Shown: positions 35,101 to 43,095, counted from the first letter of the stretch. The stretch is 64,000 bases of DNA from Empedobacter brevis_A (GCF_965118635.1 NZ_CBCPHV010000004.1:248001-312000); one strand, 5' to 3'. Made by a program: numbers and translations. The notes: a model not told the origin generated them from the letters alone.

Positions 35101-36353
35101 GAACACAATTCGATATTAAACGACAGTTAGTTGAAAGAGGATTAATTGTTTCTGATGAATTGATGACAGATGCTTATCAAATTACGAAAGGAAGTGATTT
35201 CAATGCAACTGCTTTAATAGAGCCGATTCCAGATTTACGAATTGACTTGAATGCGAAACGTATGAAAGATCGTCGTATTTATCATTCAGGATTCAATTTA
35301 GCAGTCGAAAATCCATACATAGATGAATTAACAAATCTTAATATTTCCACAGTTAATATTAAAACAGCTTTCAAAAATGGAGATGCAATTTTTGATCAAT
35401 TCTTAGCTAATACGAAAACAATTTCTGGTCGTTTAGCACAGAAAAGAGGAGTTGGAGAAAAAGATAATTTAGATTATTATAAAGGTTTTAATGCAAGAAG
35501 TTCAGATGTGCTTTTACCAGCATTTTTATCTGCAGTACAAGGAAAAGATGCAGGTTCATCTAAATTAGGATACAACCGTTCGATTCCTGTTCCGAATTGG
35601 CGCGTTACATACACAGGCTTGAAATCGATTCCAATTATCAACAAATATTTTGATAATGTAGAAGTTTCAAGTGCTTATAATTCTACGTACACCACGACAG
35701 GAGTTCAGTCTAATCCGAATTTTATGCTAGATTCAGGGATTTTGGCTGGCGGACAGGTAACAGGGAAAGACGAAAATGGCAACTTTTATACTCAGAATTT
35801 ATATGGAGCTGTGACGATGATAGAATCTTTTTCACCATTATTAGGAATAGATTTAACATTCCGTAATAGTATGCAGTTTCGTGCTCAATATAATAGAGAT
35901 CGTTTATTGTCATTAAGCACAACAAATTACACGTATACAGAAGATTATGGAACTGAATATATTTTAGGATTTGGATATATTTTCAAAGACTTTAAAATGA
36001 AAATTCGTTACCAAGGAAATCAGAAAACCGTAAAAGGAGATTTGAATATCCGTGGAGATTTCTCTTTAAGAGATAATCAAACAACAATTCGAAAAGTTAT
36101 TTATGAATATGAGCCAAGAGATTCAAATAATCCAGAATCTGATCCTAAATTAACAGGTATTAAAGGAGATTCACAAATAACAGGTGGACAGCGAATTATG
36201 ACATTTAAGTTGACGGCAGATTATAACGTAAGTAAGAATCTAAACTTGAGATTTTATTGGGATCAGATGATGAGTAAATATAAAATTTCAACAGCTTTTC
36301 CAATTTCTCAAATTCGTGCCGGATTTAGTGCTACCTTTACATTCGGAAATTAA
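29169..36353 (+). CDS. sprA: Cell surface protein SprA, T9SS outer-membrane translocon
   Basis: A 2394-residue protein, the largest in the window, with an N-terminal signal ending MGTASDVMAQ. It has the size and features of SprA, the giant beta barrel that forms the type IX secretion channel: repeated SprA_N-type modules (GNILPSFKIKSKAFESIFGG, VNYDTQAGFGFENQMKLQWR, GGYSYIDDFEDAQSRISLLD) and a C-terminal barrel of alternating aromatic strands ending ATFTFGN. It is needed for secretion of CTD-tagged cargo (such as the protein at the left edge) and, in gliding species, for motility. Coupling to ruvA is a common flavobacterial order. Confidence 0.95.
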   Translation: MKIHNEPKTIRKGSTIAALCFLFAMGTASDVMAQESDTLKFPIRDQKGGLFLDNQIKYDVQYDAIKRQYILYPQIGTSLVSEPIYLTRQEYLTLVQNQDMKNYFRVKSQTNDQFYREQRFGDKEGKKEGNILPSFKIKSKAFESIFGGSEISLIPQGYANLDLGVFLQKIDNPMLLPQNRQTLTMDINQRMQLSILGKVGENLQMKVNYDTQAGFGFENQMKLQWRKALGTKLDPFGGEDDILQNVEVGNISMPLSTSLITGAQSLFGVRTDLKFGRTNVSAVFSEQRSESKNIVVQGGGVMTDFKVAAEKYEYNRHFFLGQFFRNNYDKALANYPAINSKIKISNIEVWKIDKSGGNQQNRRAIIALRDIAEGGTEPQNSSNPLFDNILDKKFEKISDARSYLTGHSFNGEQFQDGENFIVNENVRKLDASEFTFYPNLGYISLNTPLVDGEDLLAVSFQYSLSSDPTKLYKVGQMSNETDKPIIAKLIKPNSAVNVASPMWDLMMKNIYSLNAYGVSSEDFLMNINFKDNGEQSSGKLNYLPNSAVSEQSLIQVLNMDRLNSNGQLQQNPDGSKGDGLFDFEPGLTIDTERGNIIFTSVEPFGKYLSDKLKGQNEEYVFNQIYRQLPNTLPGEKLANRYTLEGRYKGTVTDGIPLGAFNVPQGSVKVTSGGATLTEGIDYTVDYQLGRVKIINEQLKNSGAPINVSLENQSTFNLQKKRFMGINVEHKFNDKFMLGGTLINYQERPVTQKTQYGSEPVNNTIFGLNTQYNSEAEWLTRLTNKIPGIKTDQMSNISVQAEAAYLMPGMNKVTGGYSYIDDFEDAQSRISLLDAGSWKFGSTPGKPAGYSASAYHPFFPNGMKNNDLSFNNGRRMLSWYSIDPRFYGLGGSSPLTDQQMSTHMARRIKLKELFDQRDVMAGTNSYISTLDMTFYPQERGPYNVNPNATDTKNWGAMMRPISVSNFKDSNVEYIEFWMMDPYADGKGGEGELLVHLGNVSEDVLKDGEMMYENGLPHSNNGIQVVESKWGKTPQLNPILYAFDTDGAARKQQDLGYNGLTDAEEAQLYGITSNNLVTGELDPANDNYLFFLDDRFRGASIGNTVQDRYRYFRNTQGNNSTDNPLHAASLTPDTEDINGDFNLDQTENYNQYTLKINRQTLEDPNNKFIVARKTVQGEFPDKTKHDVKWYQVRIPVDNFDLDLDGDGIEELNNDVSIAQAESVLTSARFMRMVMRGFEEETTIRFGTFDLVRSEWRRYTKNIYPTMGGNEQEGVNVDKNIDDLEIGEVSIERNGTDRPRYMIPPGVYREQTQGTTGYQSQNEASMTLKAKFKPGSTSKAIFKNTNLDLRRYKKLQMFVSAQNLLDRASNAVDDGTKLFIRVGSDYTDNYYEYEMPLKYTPESSATESTVWPDENFIDLSTDLFTDAKKQRDSDGFSTLQRFNYAFDQENPNKTVYVKGRPTLGNVSSIMIGVRNTSGPSNKEVLLWVNELRLSEVDNKGGYAASANLQFNLGDFANVQLSGSKSSVGFGAIDQGPASRNQDESFQYALNVQLKLDKFLPEKWGMEIPFDFTIQESFVDPKYNPLDNDIIFDEAPNKAELEKVVRTYTQFKSFAFNNIRKVRSTKNNKPARFYDPSNFSVSMMYSDNYYRDIYTQYNINQQLRASINYNYGFRGKSYEPFKNWRTVQPKEESGKYLQFIREFNINPLPTRFSFRTEIARTYSERQYRDISQYLGGGSSSSFIRPTYSNNFLFNWQYNLGFDLTKSLRLDLTSSTMTLNDGTNFQRADQDMIWQNMFTIGRPVQYDQQFQVNYKLPLKFFPYLNWMNVEVGYTANYNWVATSTAYRNFEVDGRPVNLGNGTAQNSNSINLMGDLDFTRFYPEFKGYKRFDSILKGRRAEIDSLNTAYTNLFAKKRRTNKKSAYKFKHKFTAKDYGWMVLSSLKRANFTYNQRNGAVIPGLLYEPGFFGVDGKNGPSLGFIYGTQFDIKRQLVERGLIVSDELMTDAYQITKGSDFNATALIEPIPDLRIDLNAKRMKDRRIYHSGFNLAVENPYIDELTNLNISTVNIKTAFKNGDAIFDQFLANTKTISGRLAQKRGVGEKDNLDYYKGFNARSSDVLLPAFLSAVQGKDAGSSKLGYNRSIPVPNWRVTYTGLKSIPIINKYFDNVEVSSAYNSTYTTTGVQSNPNFMLDSGILAGGQVTGKDENGNFYTQNLYGAVTMIESFSPLLGIDLTFRNSMQFRAQYNRDRLLSLSTTNYTYTEDYGTEYILGFGYIFKDFKMKIRYQGNQKTVKGDLNIRGDFSLRDNQTTIRKVIYEYEPRDSNNPESDPKLTGIKGDSQITGGQRIMTFKLTADYNVSKNLNLRFYWDQMMSKYKISTAFPISQIRAGFSATFTFGN

Positions 36354-36374
36354 TAAACATTAAAAACAAACATT

Positions 36375-36755
36375 ATGAGCATTCCAAACAATTTAAAGTA
36401 CAGTAAAGATCACGAATGGATCTCTGTAGAAGGAGACGTAGCAACAATTGGTATTACAGCTTTCGCACAAGGAGAGTTAGGAGATATCGTTTATGTTGAT
36501 GTTGAAACTGAAGGAGAATCATTAGGTCAAGAAGAAGTATTTGGAACAGTTGAAGCAGTAAAAACAGTTTCTGATTTATTTATGCCAATCAGTGGTGAAG
36601 TAACAGAATTTAATACTGAATTAGAAGGTGAACCAGAATTAATCAATACAGATCCTTATGGAAAAGGATGGATTATTAAAATTAAAGTAGAAGATGCATC
36701 TCAATTAGATTCTTTATTAGATGCAGCAGCTTACGCAGAATTGATCGGTGCATAA
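36375..36755 (+). CDS. gcvH: Glycine cleavage system H protein
   Basis: A 126-residue lipoyl carrier protein. The lipoylated Lys lies in GTVEAVKTVSDLF near residue 63, and the N terminus (LKYSKDHEWI) and C terminus (GKGWIIKI) are typical. It shuttles the aminomethyl group between the P, T and L proteins, none of which is encoded here. It follows sprA by 21 bases. Confidence 0.97.
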   Translation: MSIPNNLKYSKDHEWISVEGDVATIGITAFAQGELGDIVYVDVETEGESLGQEEVFGTVEAVKTVSDLFMPISGEVTEFNTELEGEPELINTDPYGKGWIIKIKVEDASQLDSLLDAAAYAELIGA

Positions 36756-37128
36756 GACAAAAAAAATAATATTCTTTGCATATGTAGCATTTGTGTTTTA
36801 TCTGACACTGCTTCCACAAGAGAATTTTTCGAAATTAAGTACAATCAAAGAATTAGAAATCTTTTTGAAGATAGATAATTTAGATAAAATTGTACATTGT
36901 GGAATGTTTGGGATGATGACAATTTTGTTATTTATCACGTACAAAATAACAAATCTACGTTTGATGATTATTCCGTTTCTGATAAGTTTCCTCATCGAAA
37001 TTTTACAAGGCGTTTTAACATCACTTCATCGTAGTTTTGATTTTGTCGATTTAATGGCAAATTTATCAGGAATCGCCCTTGCATATATTGCAATAATCTA
37101 TTATTCACAACATAAAAAAACTCAGTAG
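36748..37128 (+). CDS. VanZ-like membrane protein
   Basis: A 126-residue protein with four predicted membrane helices, starting at a GTG that overlaps gcvH by 8 bases; no in-frame ATG is available before the first helix. VanZ-family features are YLTLLPQ in helix 1, DKIVHCGMFG, SFLIEILQ and FDFVDLMANLSGI. Flavobacterial gcvH is frequently followed by such a gene. Function in these bacteria is unknown. Its stop codon lies within the terminator stem. Confidence 0.8.
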   Translation: MHKTKKIIFFAYVAFVFYLTLLPQENFSKLSTIKELEIFLKIDNLDKIVHCGMFGMMTILLFITYKITNLRLMIIPFLISFLIEILQGVLTSLHRSFDFVDLMANLSGIALAYIAIIYYSQHKKTQ

Positions 37129-37144
37129 TACTACTGAGTTTTTT
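37115..37144. terminator. Bidirectional terminator between vanZ-like gene and nadE
   Basis: A perfect 30-base palindrome with A and T runs at its ends. It includes the stop codon of the VanZ-like gene and lies just before the end of nadE, serving both strands. Confidence 0.85.
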
Positions 37145-37147
37145 GTT

Positions 37148-37942
37148 TTATTTCATAAATTCTTTTGGGATTTCACAAACCGGAATCGGGACCATTTTAT
37201 GTTGATTAATACGATTCAATCTTGCATAAATTTCGAAAACCTCTTTTTCTCTTCCTTCAAATTCATCCGAAGTATGTCCAGCTTCTTTCGCTTTCATAGC
37301 CCATTCCAATTCATCGTAATTAGCGCCTAATTGATCTTCATCCGAACGATCATCACCAAATAAACCATCAGTTGGTTTTGCTTTTTGAATATCGGTATTA
37401 ATGCCTAAAAATTCGGCAATTTTATATACTTCCGATTTCATCAAATCAGCAATTGGACTAAGATCTACTCCGCCATCTCCATATTTTGTATAAAAACCAA
37501 CACCAAAATCTTCCACTTTATTTCCTGTTCCTGCAACCAAATAATTGTGCAAACCAGCAAAATAATACAACGTTGTCATTCGCAAACGCGAACGAGTATT
37601 CGCCAAAGCTAAATTAACTTTATCTGTTGTTTCTGTTTCTGGTAAGGCCGAAATCATAGCATCAAAAGTTGAGGTTAAATCAATTTCTATCGAATCTATT
37701 GGCGAAGAAAAATTATTTTTTAACCATTCGATATGACGTTTTGCTCGATCTGCTTGATTTTTTTCTTGATGAATTGGCATTTCCAAATTAAGCAATGGAT
37801 AACCTGTCATTGCACAAAGAGTAGAAGTTACAGCAGAATCTATTCCTCCCGAAATTCCAATCACAAATCCTTTTTGATGAGCTGTTTCTAAATAATCTTT
37901 TAACCAAGAAACAATATATTTTACAACTTTTTCAGTTTGCAT
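37148..37942 (-). CDS. nadE: NAD synthase, ammonia-dependent
   Basis: A 264-residue N-type ATP pyrophosphatase. ISGGIDSAVTS is the P-loop, NTRSRLRMTTLYYFA and GTGNKVEDFGVGFYTKYGDGGVDLSPI are the dimer/NaAD-binding signatures. There is no glutaminase domain, so free ammonia is the nitrogen donor. It is divergent from gldB, the arrangement seen in many flavobacteria. Confidence 0.95.
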   Translation of the reverse strand: MQTEKVVKYIVSWLKDYLETAHQKGFVIGISGGIDSAVTSTLCAMTGYPLLNLEMPIHQEKNQADRAKRHIEWLKNNFSSPIDSIEIDLTSTFDAMISALPETETTDKVNLALANTRSRLRMTTLYYFAGLHNYLVAGTGNKVEDFGVGFYTKYGDGGVDLSPIADLMKSEVYKIAEFLGINTDIQKAKPTDGLFGDDRSDEDQLGANYDELEWAMKAKEAGHTSDEFEGREKEVFEIYARLNRINQHKMVPIPVCEIPKEFMK

Positions 37943-37959
37943 AGTTTTTTAATTTATTT

Positions 37960-37967
37960 CAAATATA
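37960..37967 (-). promoter_or_regulatory. Predicted nadE promoter (-7 box)
   Basis: TATATTTG on the minus strand (TAnnTTTG), 17 bases before the nadE ATG. Confidence 0.5.
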
Positions 37968-38013
37968 GCATTATGAAAAAAATTAAGGTTTAAAAATCTA
38001 CAGATTATTTTAC

Positions 38014-38021
38014 TATTTTTG
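38014..38021 (+). promoter_or_regulatory. Predicted gldB promoter (-7 box)
   Basis: TATTTTTG on the plus strand, 19 bases before the gldB ATG, in the gap shared with the divergent nadE promoter. Confidence 0.45.
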
Positions 38022-38040
38022 TTAGCTAAATAACTAAACA

Positions 38041-39090
38041 ATGAAATTTGTATATAGCTTAGCTTTTGCGAGTTTAATTTTATTTACTGCTTGTAAAAAA
38101 GAAAAATCGTGGGAAGTGGATGTCAAAGAACAAAATGTTCAGTTGAATATTCATGATATCAGCCAAGATTTTTTTAACGATTCGATTCCTTTAGCAACAT
38201 TAAGAAAAGAATATCCATTCTTTTTTGATGCCAAAACAGCTGATGATATTTGGGAAAAACAACGTCGTAATGAAGAAGAATTGAGTATTTATGCACAATC
38301 TCGAAACGTTTTTGGAGATTTTAAAAACTTAAATCAAACGTTGACACCAATGTTTCAACGTTATCAATTTTATTTTCCAGAATATAAAATTCCAACAATT
38401 TATACTTATTCATCAGGTTTGCAAAATATCGATTTTCCTGTGATGTTTAGTCAACAATCTGGCTTAATGTTTATCGCGATGGATGCTTATTTAGGACCAA
38501 AGAATAAATTATACGATAGTATTGGTGTAGAACGCTATCTACGAACAAATTTAGATCTTTATCGTTTGCCTTCTCAAGCAGTTGATGCGATTGCAAATGA
38601 TATTGTTACATTTAGTCCAAGACATCAATTATTTATTGATAAAATGGTTTATGAAGGAAAGAAACTAATTTTGCAAGATGCTTTGTTAACAGATACACCA
38701 GATGAATATAAAGTTGGATATACGCCAGAACAAATTCAGTGGTGCATAGAGAATGAAGGACAAATTTGGAACTTTTTCGTTGAACAAAACTATGTGTTTA
38801 GTTCAGATCCTTCTTTAGACAAACGCTTTTTAGCAACGAGTCCTTTCTCAAAATTTAATAATGAAATAGAGCAAGATTCTCCAGGAAGAATTGCAGCTTG
38901 GATAGGTTTACAAATTATTCGTCAATATCTAAAAGAGAATCCGAAAGTCGAATTGAAAGCTTTATTAGATGATATGGATGGTCAAAAAATCTTTAAAGAT
39001 TCGAAATATAAACCAGCTTTAGAAAGTAATAATTCAGCAAATTATACAACAAAAACAATTGATGGTAAAATTTACCATTTTGTGAAATAA
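38041..39090 (+). CDS. gldB: Gliding motility lipoprotein GldB
   Basis: A 349-residue lipoprotein: signal MKFVYSLAFASLILFTAC with the lipid-accepting Cys at C18. The rest fits GldB of the gliding machinery (FYFPEYKIPTIYTYSSGLQ, DAYLGPKNKLYDSIGVERYL, PGRIAAWIGLQIIRQYLKENP). The order nadE / gldB / gldC is the known flavobacterial one. GldB is required for gliding in Flavobacterium; its relatives also occur in non-motile species, so motility is not proven. Confidence 0.92.
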   Translation: MKFVYSLAFASLILFTACKKEKSWEVDVKEQNVQLNIHDISQDFFNDSIPLATLRKEYPFFFDAKTADDIWEKQRRNEEELSIYAQSRNVFGDFKNLNQTLTPMFQRYQFYFPEYKIPTIYTYSSGLQNIDFPVMFSQQSGLMFIAMDAYLGPKNKLYDSIGVERYLRTNLDLYRLPSQAVDAIANDIVTFSPRHQLFIDKMVYEGKKLILQDALLTDTPDEYKVGYTPEQIQWCIENEGQIWNFFVEQNYVFSSDPSLDKRFLATSPFSKFNNEIEQDSPGRIAAWIGLQIIRQYLKENPKVELKALLDDMDGQKIFKDSKYKPALESNNSANYTTKTIDGKIYHFVK

Positions 39091-39107
39091 ACTAATAATT
39101 AGAAGTT

Positions 39108-39434
39108 ATGAGAACAACAAATATTTCTGTAGAGATTGAATTGGACGAAAATCACGTACCAGAAAAAATGACTTGGAATGCTCCAGATGGAGGAATCAGT
39201 CACGAAGAAACAAAAGCAATGTTACTTTCTGTTTGGGATGATAAAGCAAAAGAAGCTTTGCGTATTGATTTATGGACAAAAGAAATGACACAAGATGATA
39301 TGAAACGTTTCTTTCATCAAATTTTAATTTCGATGTCTAGTTCTTATGAAAGAGCAACAGAAGAAAAAGAAGTAGCGCAAAGAATCGCTGCATTTGCAGA
39401 AGAATTCGCAATTGCTTCACAAATTAAAGGTTAA
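39108..39434 (+). CDS. gldC: Gliding motility protein GldC
   Basis: A 108-residue soluble protein matching GldC: MRTTNISVEIELDENHVPEK, WNAPDGGISHEETKAMLLSVWD and LRIDLWTKEMTQDDMKRFFH. It lies 17 bases after gldB and enhances gliding in studied species. A terminator follows. Confidence 0.92.
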   Translation: MRTTNISVEIELDENHVPEKMTWNAPDGGISHEETKAMLLSVWDDKAKEALRIDLWTKEMTQDDMKRFFHQILISMSSSYERATEEKEVAQRIAAFAEEFAIASQIKG

Positions 39435-39455
39435 TTTTCTGGCCCAATAAAACTT

Positions 39456-39500
39456 TAAGTCGAATTTCGTAACATTTTGGTTTGAAATTCGACTTATTTT
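39456..39500 (+). terminator. Terminator after gldC
   Basis: A 13-bp stem (39456-39468 with 39484-39496) with a 15-base loop and a T-rich tail. Confidence 0.75.
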
Positions 39501-39527
39501 ATATCTTTAATTTTCTGACAATAGTTT

Positions 39528-40850
39528 ATGAAACAATTATTTTTTGCCTTAACATTTTTAGTCTCAATTTATTCATTTGCACAAGAAGAATGGACAATTG
39601 AGAAATGTATTGAGTTTGCTTCTAAAAATAATTTGACTGTTCAGCAAAATACAATCAATCAAGAGATTTTTAATAAAAATCTAGAACAAACTTATAACGC
39701 TTGGTTGCCTGTAGTTTCGGGTTATGTAGACAATAATTTTACAATAGGAAGCTATAATCCAATAATAGAAAAAGGATATTATCAGTTTTCAAATTCTTTC
39801 GGCGTACAATCCAACATTAATATTTATAACGGAGGAATTGTTCAGCTGAATAAAGATAAAGCTGCACTAGAATTAGAAGCTTCTAAAGTGCAAACAGCAA
39901 TGACAATAAATGATATTTCGTTGCAGATTACAAATTATTATTTAGCGATTTTATTGAACAAAGAATTGAAACGAGTTGCGGTTGGTAATTTGAATATCTC
40001 GAAACAATTATTGGATCAAAATCAAAAGAAATTCAAAGCAGGATCTGTTGCTCAATCCATTGTTGCACAATCAGAATCTGAAGTTGCTACAAATACACGT
40101 GAAGTGGTAAATGCTCAAATAGAAATAGAACGAGCTTTGTTCAATTTAGCAATGTTACTACAATTGAACGATTACCGAAATTTTGAAGTAACGAATGTAA
40201 AAATTCCAGATAATGTAACGTCTCAATTATATAATTTAGAAGATGTTGTAGAAACAGCTTATAACACTCAACCTGTTGTAAAGCATGCTGAATTGCAAAT
40301 AGATGTTGCAGCAAAAGAAACGCAAATTGCTAGAACTTCATTGTTTCCAAAAATTACAGGAAGTTTTAATTTCGGAACAAATTATATACAATATTTTAAT
40401 AAAAAATTACATCAAGATGCATTTTTAGAACAATTTGGGCATAATGTAACTGGTGTTTTTGGTGTTGGAGTTACCATTCCAATTTGGAATCAATATTCAT
40501 ATAAAATTAATATTCAGAAAGCATTAATCAACGAAGATTTAACAAAAGTTGGACTTTTACAATCGAAACAAGAGGTGTTGAAAAATGTTCAATCTGCATA
40601 TTTCGAAGTGAATAGTTCTTATGCATCTTACGATTCGTCAAAAGAAGCCGTAAAATATGCGAAGATTTCGTACGATTTTGCACAGAAATCTTATAATGCT
40701 GGCGTTATTAATCTATATGATTTCAATCGATCTCGCAATGATATGATGATAGCAGAATCACGAATGTTGCAAGCAAAATATAACTACATTTTTAAACAGA
40801 AAGTATTAGATTTCTACGCTGGCGTTCCAATTACCTTGGAATCAAAATAA
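39528..40850 (+). CDS. TolC-family outer membrane efflux protein
   Basis: A 440-residue protein with a signal peptide (MKQLFFALTFLVSIYSFAQ) and two outer-membrane-efflux repeats of long coiled-coil helices (ISKQLLDQNQKKFKAGSVAQS; YDFAQKSYNAGVINLYDFNRSRNDMM), the second ending in the tip motif typical of TolC. TolC proteins form the trimeric outer-membrane duct of export systems. No RND pump or adaptor gene is next to it, so the substrate is open. Confidence 0.9.
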   Translation: MKQLFFALTFLVSIYSFAQEEWTIEKCIEFASKNNLTVQQNTINQEIFNKNLEQTYNAWLPVVSGYVDNNFTIGSYNPIIEKGYYQFSNSFGVQSNINIYNGGIVQLNKDKAALELEASKVQTAMTINDISLQITNYYLAILLNKELKRVAVGNLNISKQLLDQNQKKFKAGSVAQSIVAQSESEVATNTREVVNAQIEIERALFNLAMLLQLNDYRNFEVTNVKIPDNVTSQLYNLEDVVETAYNTQPVVKHAELQIDVAAKETQIARTSLFPKITGSFNFGTNYIQYFNKKLHQDAFLEQFGHNVTGVFGVGVTIPIWNQYSYKINIQKALINEDLTKVGLLQSKQEVLKNVQSAYFEVNSSYASYDSSKEAVKYAKISYDFAQKSYNAGVINLYDFNRSRNDMMIAESRMLQAKYNYIFKQKVLDFYAGVPITLESK

Positions 40851-40913
40851 ATTTTTCTTCATTTCTGCTAGAAAATCATTTAATCAGACATAAATCATCT
40901 AACTTTCGTGATG

Positions 40914-40921
40914 TATCTTTG
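40914..40921 (+). promoter_or_regulatory. Predicted tsaB promoter (-7 box)
   Basis: TATCTTTG (TAnnTTTG) ends only 4 bases before the tsaB ATG, which suggests a leaderless transcript. Confidence 0.45.
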
Positions 40922-40925
40922 CAGC

Positions 40926-41597
40926 ATGGCAACAATCTTAAATTTAGAAACTTCAACAAAAAATTGTTCAGTTTCGATTGCTAAAGATGGCGTTCAACTA
41001 TGTTTGGTTGAAGAAAGTGATGAAAATTATGCACATGGCGAAAAACTAAATCAGTTTGTGAATTGGTGCGTGGAAGGAGCGGAAATAAATTGGAAAGATA
41101 TCGAGGCAGTTTGTGTATCAAAAGGCCCAGGTTCTTACACAGGTTTACGTATTGGTGTTTCTTCTGCGAAAGGTTTTGCATATGGTTCTGATATTCCTTT
41201 AATAGCAATTAATTCATTGCAAATTTTGGCTGAATCACAATTAAATCAAGAAGTTGATTATATCATTCCAATGATCGATGCGCGCCGAATGGAAGTGTAT
41301 ACCGCTTTGTTCGATAAGCAAGGAAATCAGCTAACAGAAACAGAAGCCAAAATAATCGATGAAACATCTTTTGAAGATTTGAAAGGAAAGAAAATTATTT
41401 TTGTTGGTGATGGAGCAGAAAAATGTCAAGAAGTTTTAGCGTATTTGGATGCTACATTTGTCCAAACTTTTCCATCGGCGAAAAATATGATTCGCGTTGC
41501 AGAAGAAAAATATAATCAAAAATCATTTGAAGATGTTGCGTATTTCGAGCCATATTATTTGAAAGATTTTGTAGCTGGAAAAAAGAAATCTGAATAA
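40926..41597 (+). CDS. tsaB: tRNA threonylcarbamoyladenosine biosynthesis protein TsaB
   Basis: A 223-residue inactive ASKHA-fold partner of TsaD. The start MATILNLETSTKNCSV at 40926 fits the family; an upstream in-frame GTG at 40908 precedes the promoter box. Other motifs are SKGPGSYTGLRIGVSSAKGFAYG and PMIDARRMEVYTALF. It works with TsaC, TsaD and TsaE to place t6A on ANN-decoding tRNAs. Confidence 0.95.
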   Translation: MATILNLETSTKNCSVSIAKDGVQLCLVEESDENYAHGEKLNQFVNWCVEGAEINWKDIEAVCVSKGPGSYTGLRIGVSSAKGFAYGSDIPLIAINSLQILAESQLNQEVDYIIPMIDARRMEVYTALFDKQGNQLTETEAKIIDETSFEDLKGKKIIFVGDGAEKCQEVLAYLDATFVQTFPSAKNMIRVAEEKYNQKSFEDVAYFEPYYLKDFVAGKKKSE

Positions 41598-41614
41598 AAT
41601 AAAAAAAGATAATT

Positions 41615-41998
41615 ATGAAAAATCTTGTGTTGACAATCGCTTCATTATATGGAATGACAGCGGTTATATTAGGTGCTTTCGGAGCTCATGCTTTTAAGAA
41701 AATATTACCTGCCGAAAAATTAGCAAGTTTTGAAGTTGGTGTTCGTTATCAAATGTATCATGCAATTGTTTTGTTGGCAGTTGGGCTTTATTTCCAATTT
41801 AATAGCGGATTAGAACGCTCTGCAGTTTGGTGTTTAATCGCAGGAACATTTGTTTTTTCTGTAAGTATCTATTTGTTGTCATTCGCAGAACATTGGAATA
41901 CGAATTTAAAATTTCTAGGACCAATAACGCCGCTTGGAGGATTATTTATGATTATTGGTTGGGCTTTATTAGCTTGGATTTTTATGAAAGGAAAATAA
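41615..41998 (+). CDS. DUF423 membrane protein
   Basis: A 127-residue protein with four membrane helices and the DUF423 (YwdK/YgdD-like) signature: GAFGAHAFKKILPAEKLASFEVGVRYQMYHAIVLL and TPLGGLFMIIGW. Function unknown in all relatives. It lies 17 bases after tsaB and probably shares its transcript. Confidence 0.88.
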   Translation: MKNLVLTIASLYGMTAVILGAFGAHAFKKILPAEKLASFEVGVRYQMYHAIVLLAVGLYFQFNSGLERSAVWCLIAGTFVFSVSIYLLSFAEHWNTNLKFLGPITPLGGLFMIIGWALLAWIFMKGK

Positions 41999-42033
41999 TT
42001 TTGTTTAAATTTATATAATTGTTAATCAGTTAT

Positions 42034-42555
42034 ATGGATTTACGAAAAAAACTGTTAGTTGGGTTATTATTTTTACTTGCAATTAATATAAAAGCGCAAG
42101 ATAAATTAGTGTTAACTACGCCTCTTATCTTTGAGCATGACAACTTTGAATTGAAATTGTTTAACAATAATCAATTCAAATATAAATCAGTTTTTTTTAG
42201 TTGTATTGTAGAGTTAGATATAAACGGTAAAGAAATTAATAATGCTGATTATAGTTTTGCAGAAGGAACTTATCAAGTAAAGAATAATAAATTAATCTTA
42301 ACTGTGAAATCGTCAAGTGGATATTATTCGTTACAAAAAGAATACTATTTTTTAATTCTTGATAAAAAGACTTTTTTGATATCTAACAAGGATCGAAAAA
42401 ATCTTAAAGAAGTAAGAATGAAAAGTCCGAACAAATCTTTTCCGAATTATATTATAGCTACTAATAATAGAAGAGAATATACTTTTTATCAAACAGAACA
42501 AAAAGTAAACTTAATTGGTTACGAGAAAGAAAAAATATATCAATTGTTTAAATAG
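42034..42555 (+). CDS. Exported protein of unknown function
   Basis: A 173-residue protein if read from the ATG at 42034 (an in-frame TTG at 42019 is less likely). A signal peptide MDLRKKLLVGLLFLLAINIKAQ is followed by a lysine- and tyrosine-rich, mostly beta-type sequence without a recognised domain. A terminator follows immediately. It may be a periplasmic or outer-membrane-associated protein; nothing in its neighbours gives a role. Confidence 0.65.
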   Translation: MDLRKKLLVGLLFLLAINIKAQDKLVLTTPLIFEHDNFELKLFNNNQFKYKSVFFSCIVELDINGKEINNADYSFAEGTYQVKNNKLILTVKSSSGYYSLQKEYYFLILDKKTFLISNKDRKNLKEVRMKSPNKSFPNYIIATNNRREYTFYQTEQKVNLIGYEKEKIYQLFK

Positions 42556-42587
42556 AAAAACGGCTCAGTAATCTGAGCCGTTTTTTG
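42556..42587. terminator. Bidirectional terminator
   Basis: A 13-bp stem (42556-42568 with 42573-42585), 4-base loop, A and T runs on both sides, between two convergent genes. Confidence 0.85.
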
Positions 42588-42594
42588 TTTATAT

Positions 42595-43095
42595 TTATTC
42601 AAAATCATCTTCGTCAAATTCGAATTCTTCGAATGTACATTCTATTTCAAATGGAATATCTTTATCAGATTCTTCCACAAAATCCTGTACTTCACCTTTC
42701 CAATTCAATGTCAAAATTCCTTTGTCGTTTACACTAAAAGTTAATTCGTTATTGACAGTTTCGTAGTCTTCTTCCGAAACATTCAAGGTTGTGTAATATA
42801 CTTCTACAAGTTCACCTTCTTCATCCTCTTCCTCGACAAAGCCGTAAGGAATAGAAACTTTTTTACCATTTAATTCCTCTAAATTTTCTACGTCTAAAGG
42901 AAAATCATCGATAAATAAAGAAAGTTGAGGAAAATCATTTTGCAAAGAATCTCCTTCTACATGTTCTAAGTCATCAGTCGAATGTATTTCTACCAACAAA
43001 CATTTTTTATTTCCTTGAAATACCAATTTACATAGCGATTTTTCAATATGATAATTAAATGTTTCATCCGGATGGAAGAACTTAATTGTTTTCAT
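42595..43095 (-). CDS. Acidic protein of unknown function
   Basis: A 166-residue, very acidic soluble protein with no signal peptide; the C terminus is almost all Glu, Asp and Phe (TFEEFEFDEDDFE) and a second acidic stretch (EEEDEEGEL) lies near the middle. I do not recognise a family. The even length and frame, ATG start and flanking terminators support a real gene. It is likely cytoplasmic. Confidence 0.7.
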   Translation of the reverse strand: MKTIKFFHPDETFNYHIEKSLCKLVFQGNKKCLLVEIHSTDDLEHVEGDSLQNDFPQLSLFIDDFPLDVENLEELNGKKVSIPYGFVEEEDEEGELVEVYYTTLNVSEEDYETVNNELTFSVNDKGILTLNWKGEVQDFVEESDKDIPFEIECTFEEFEFDEDDFE

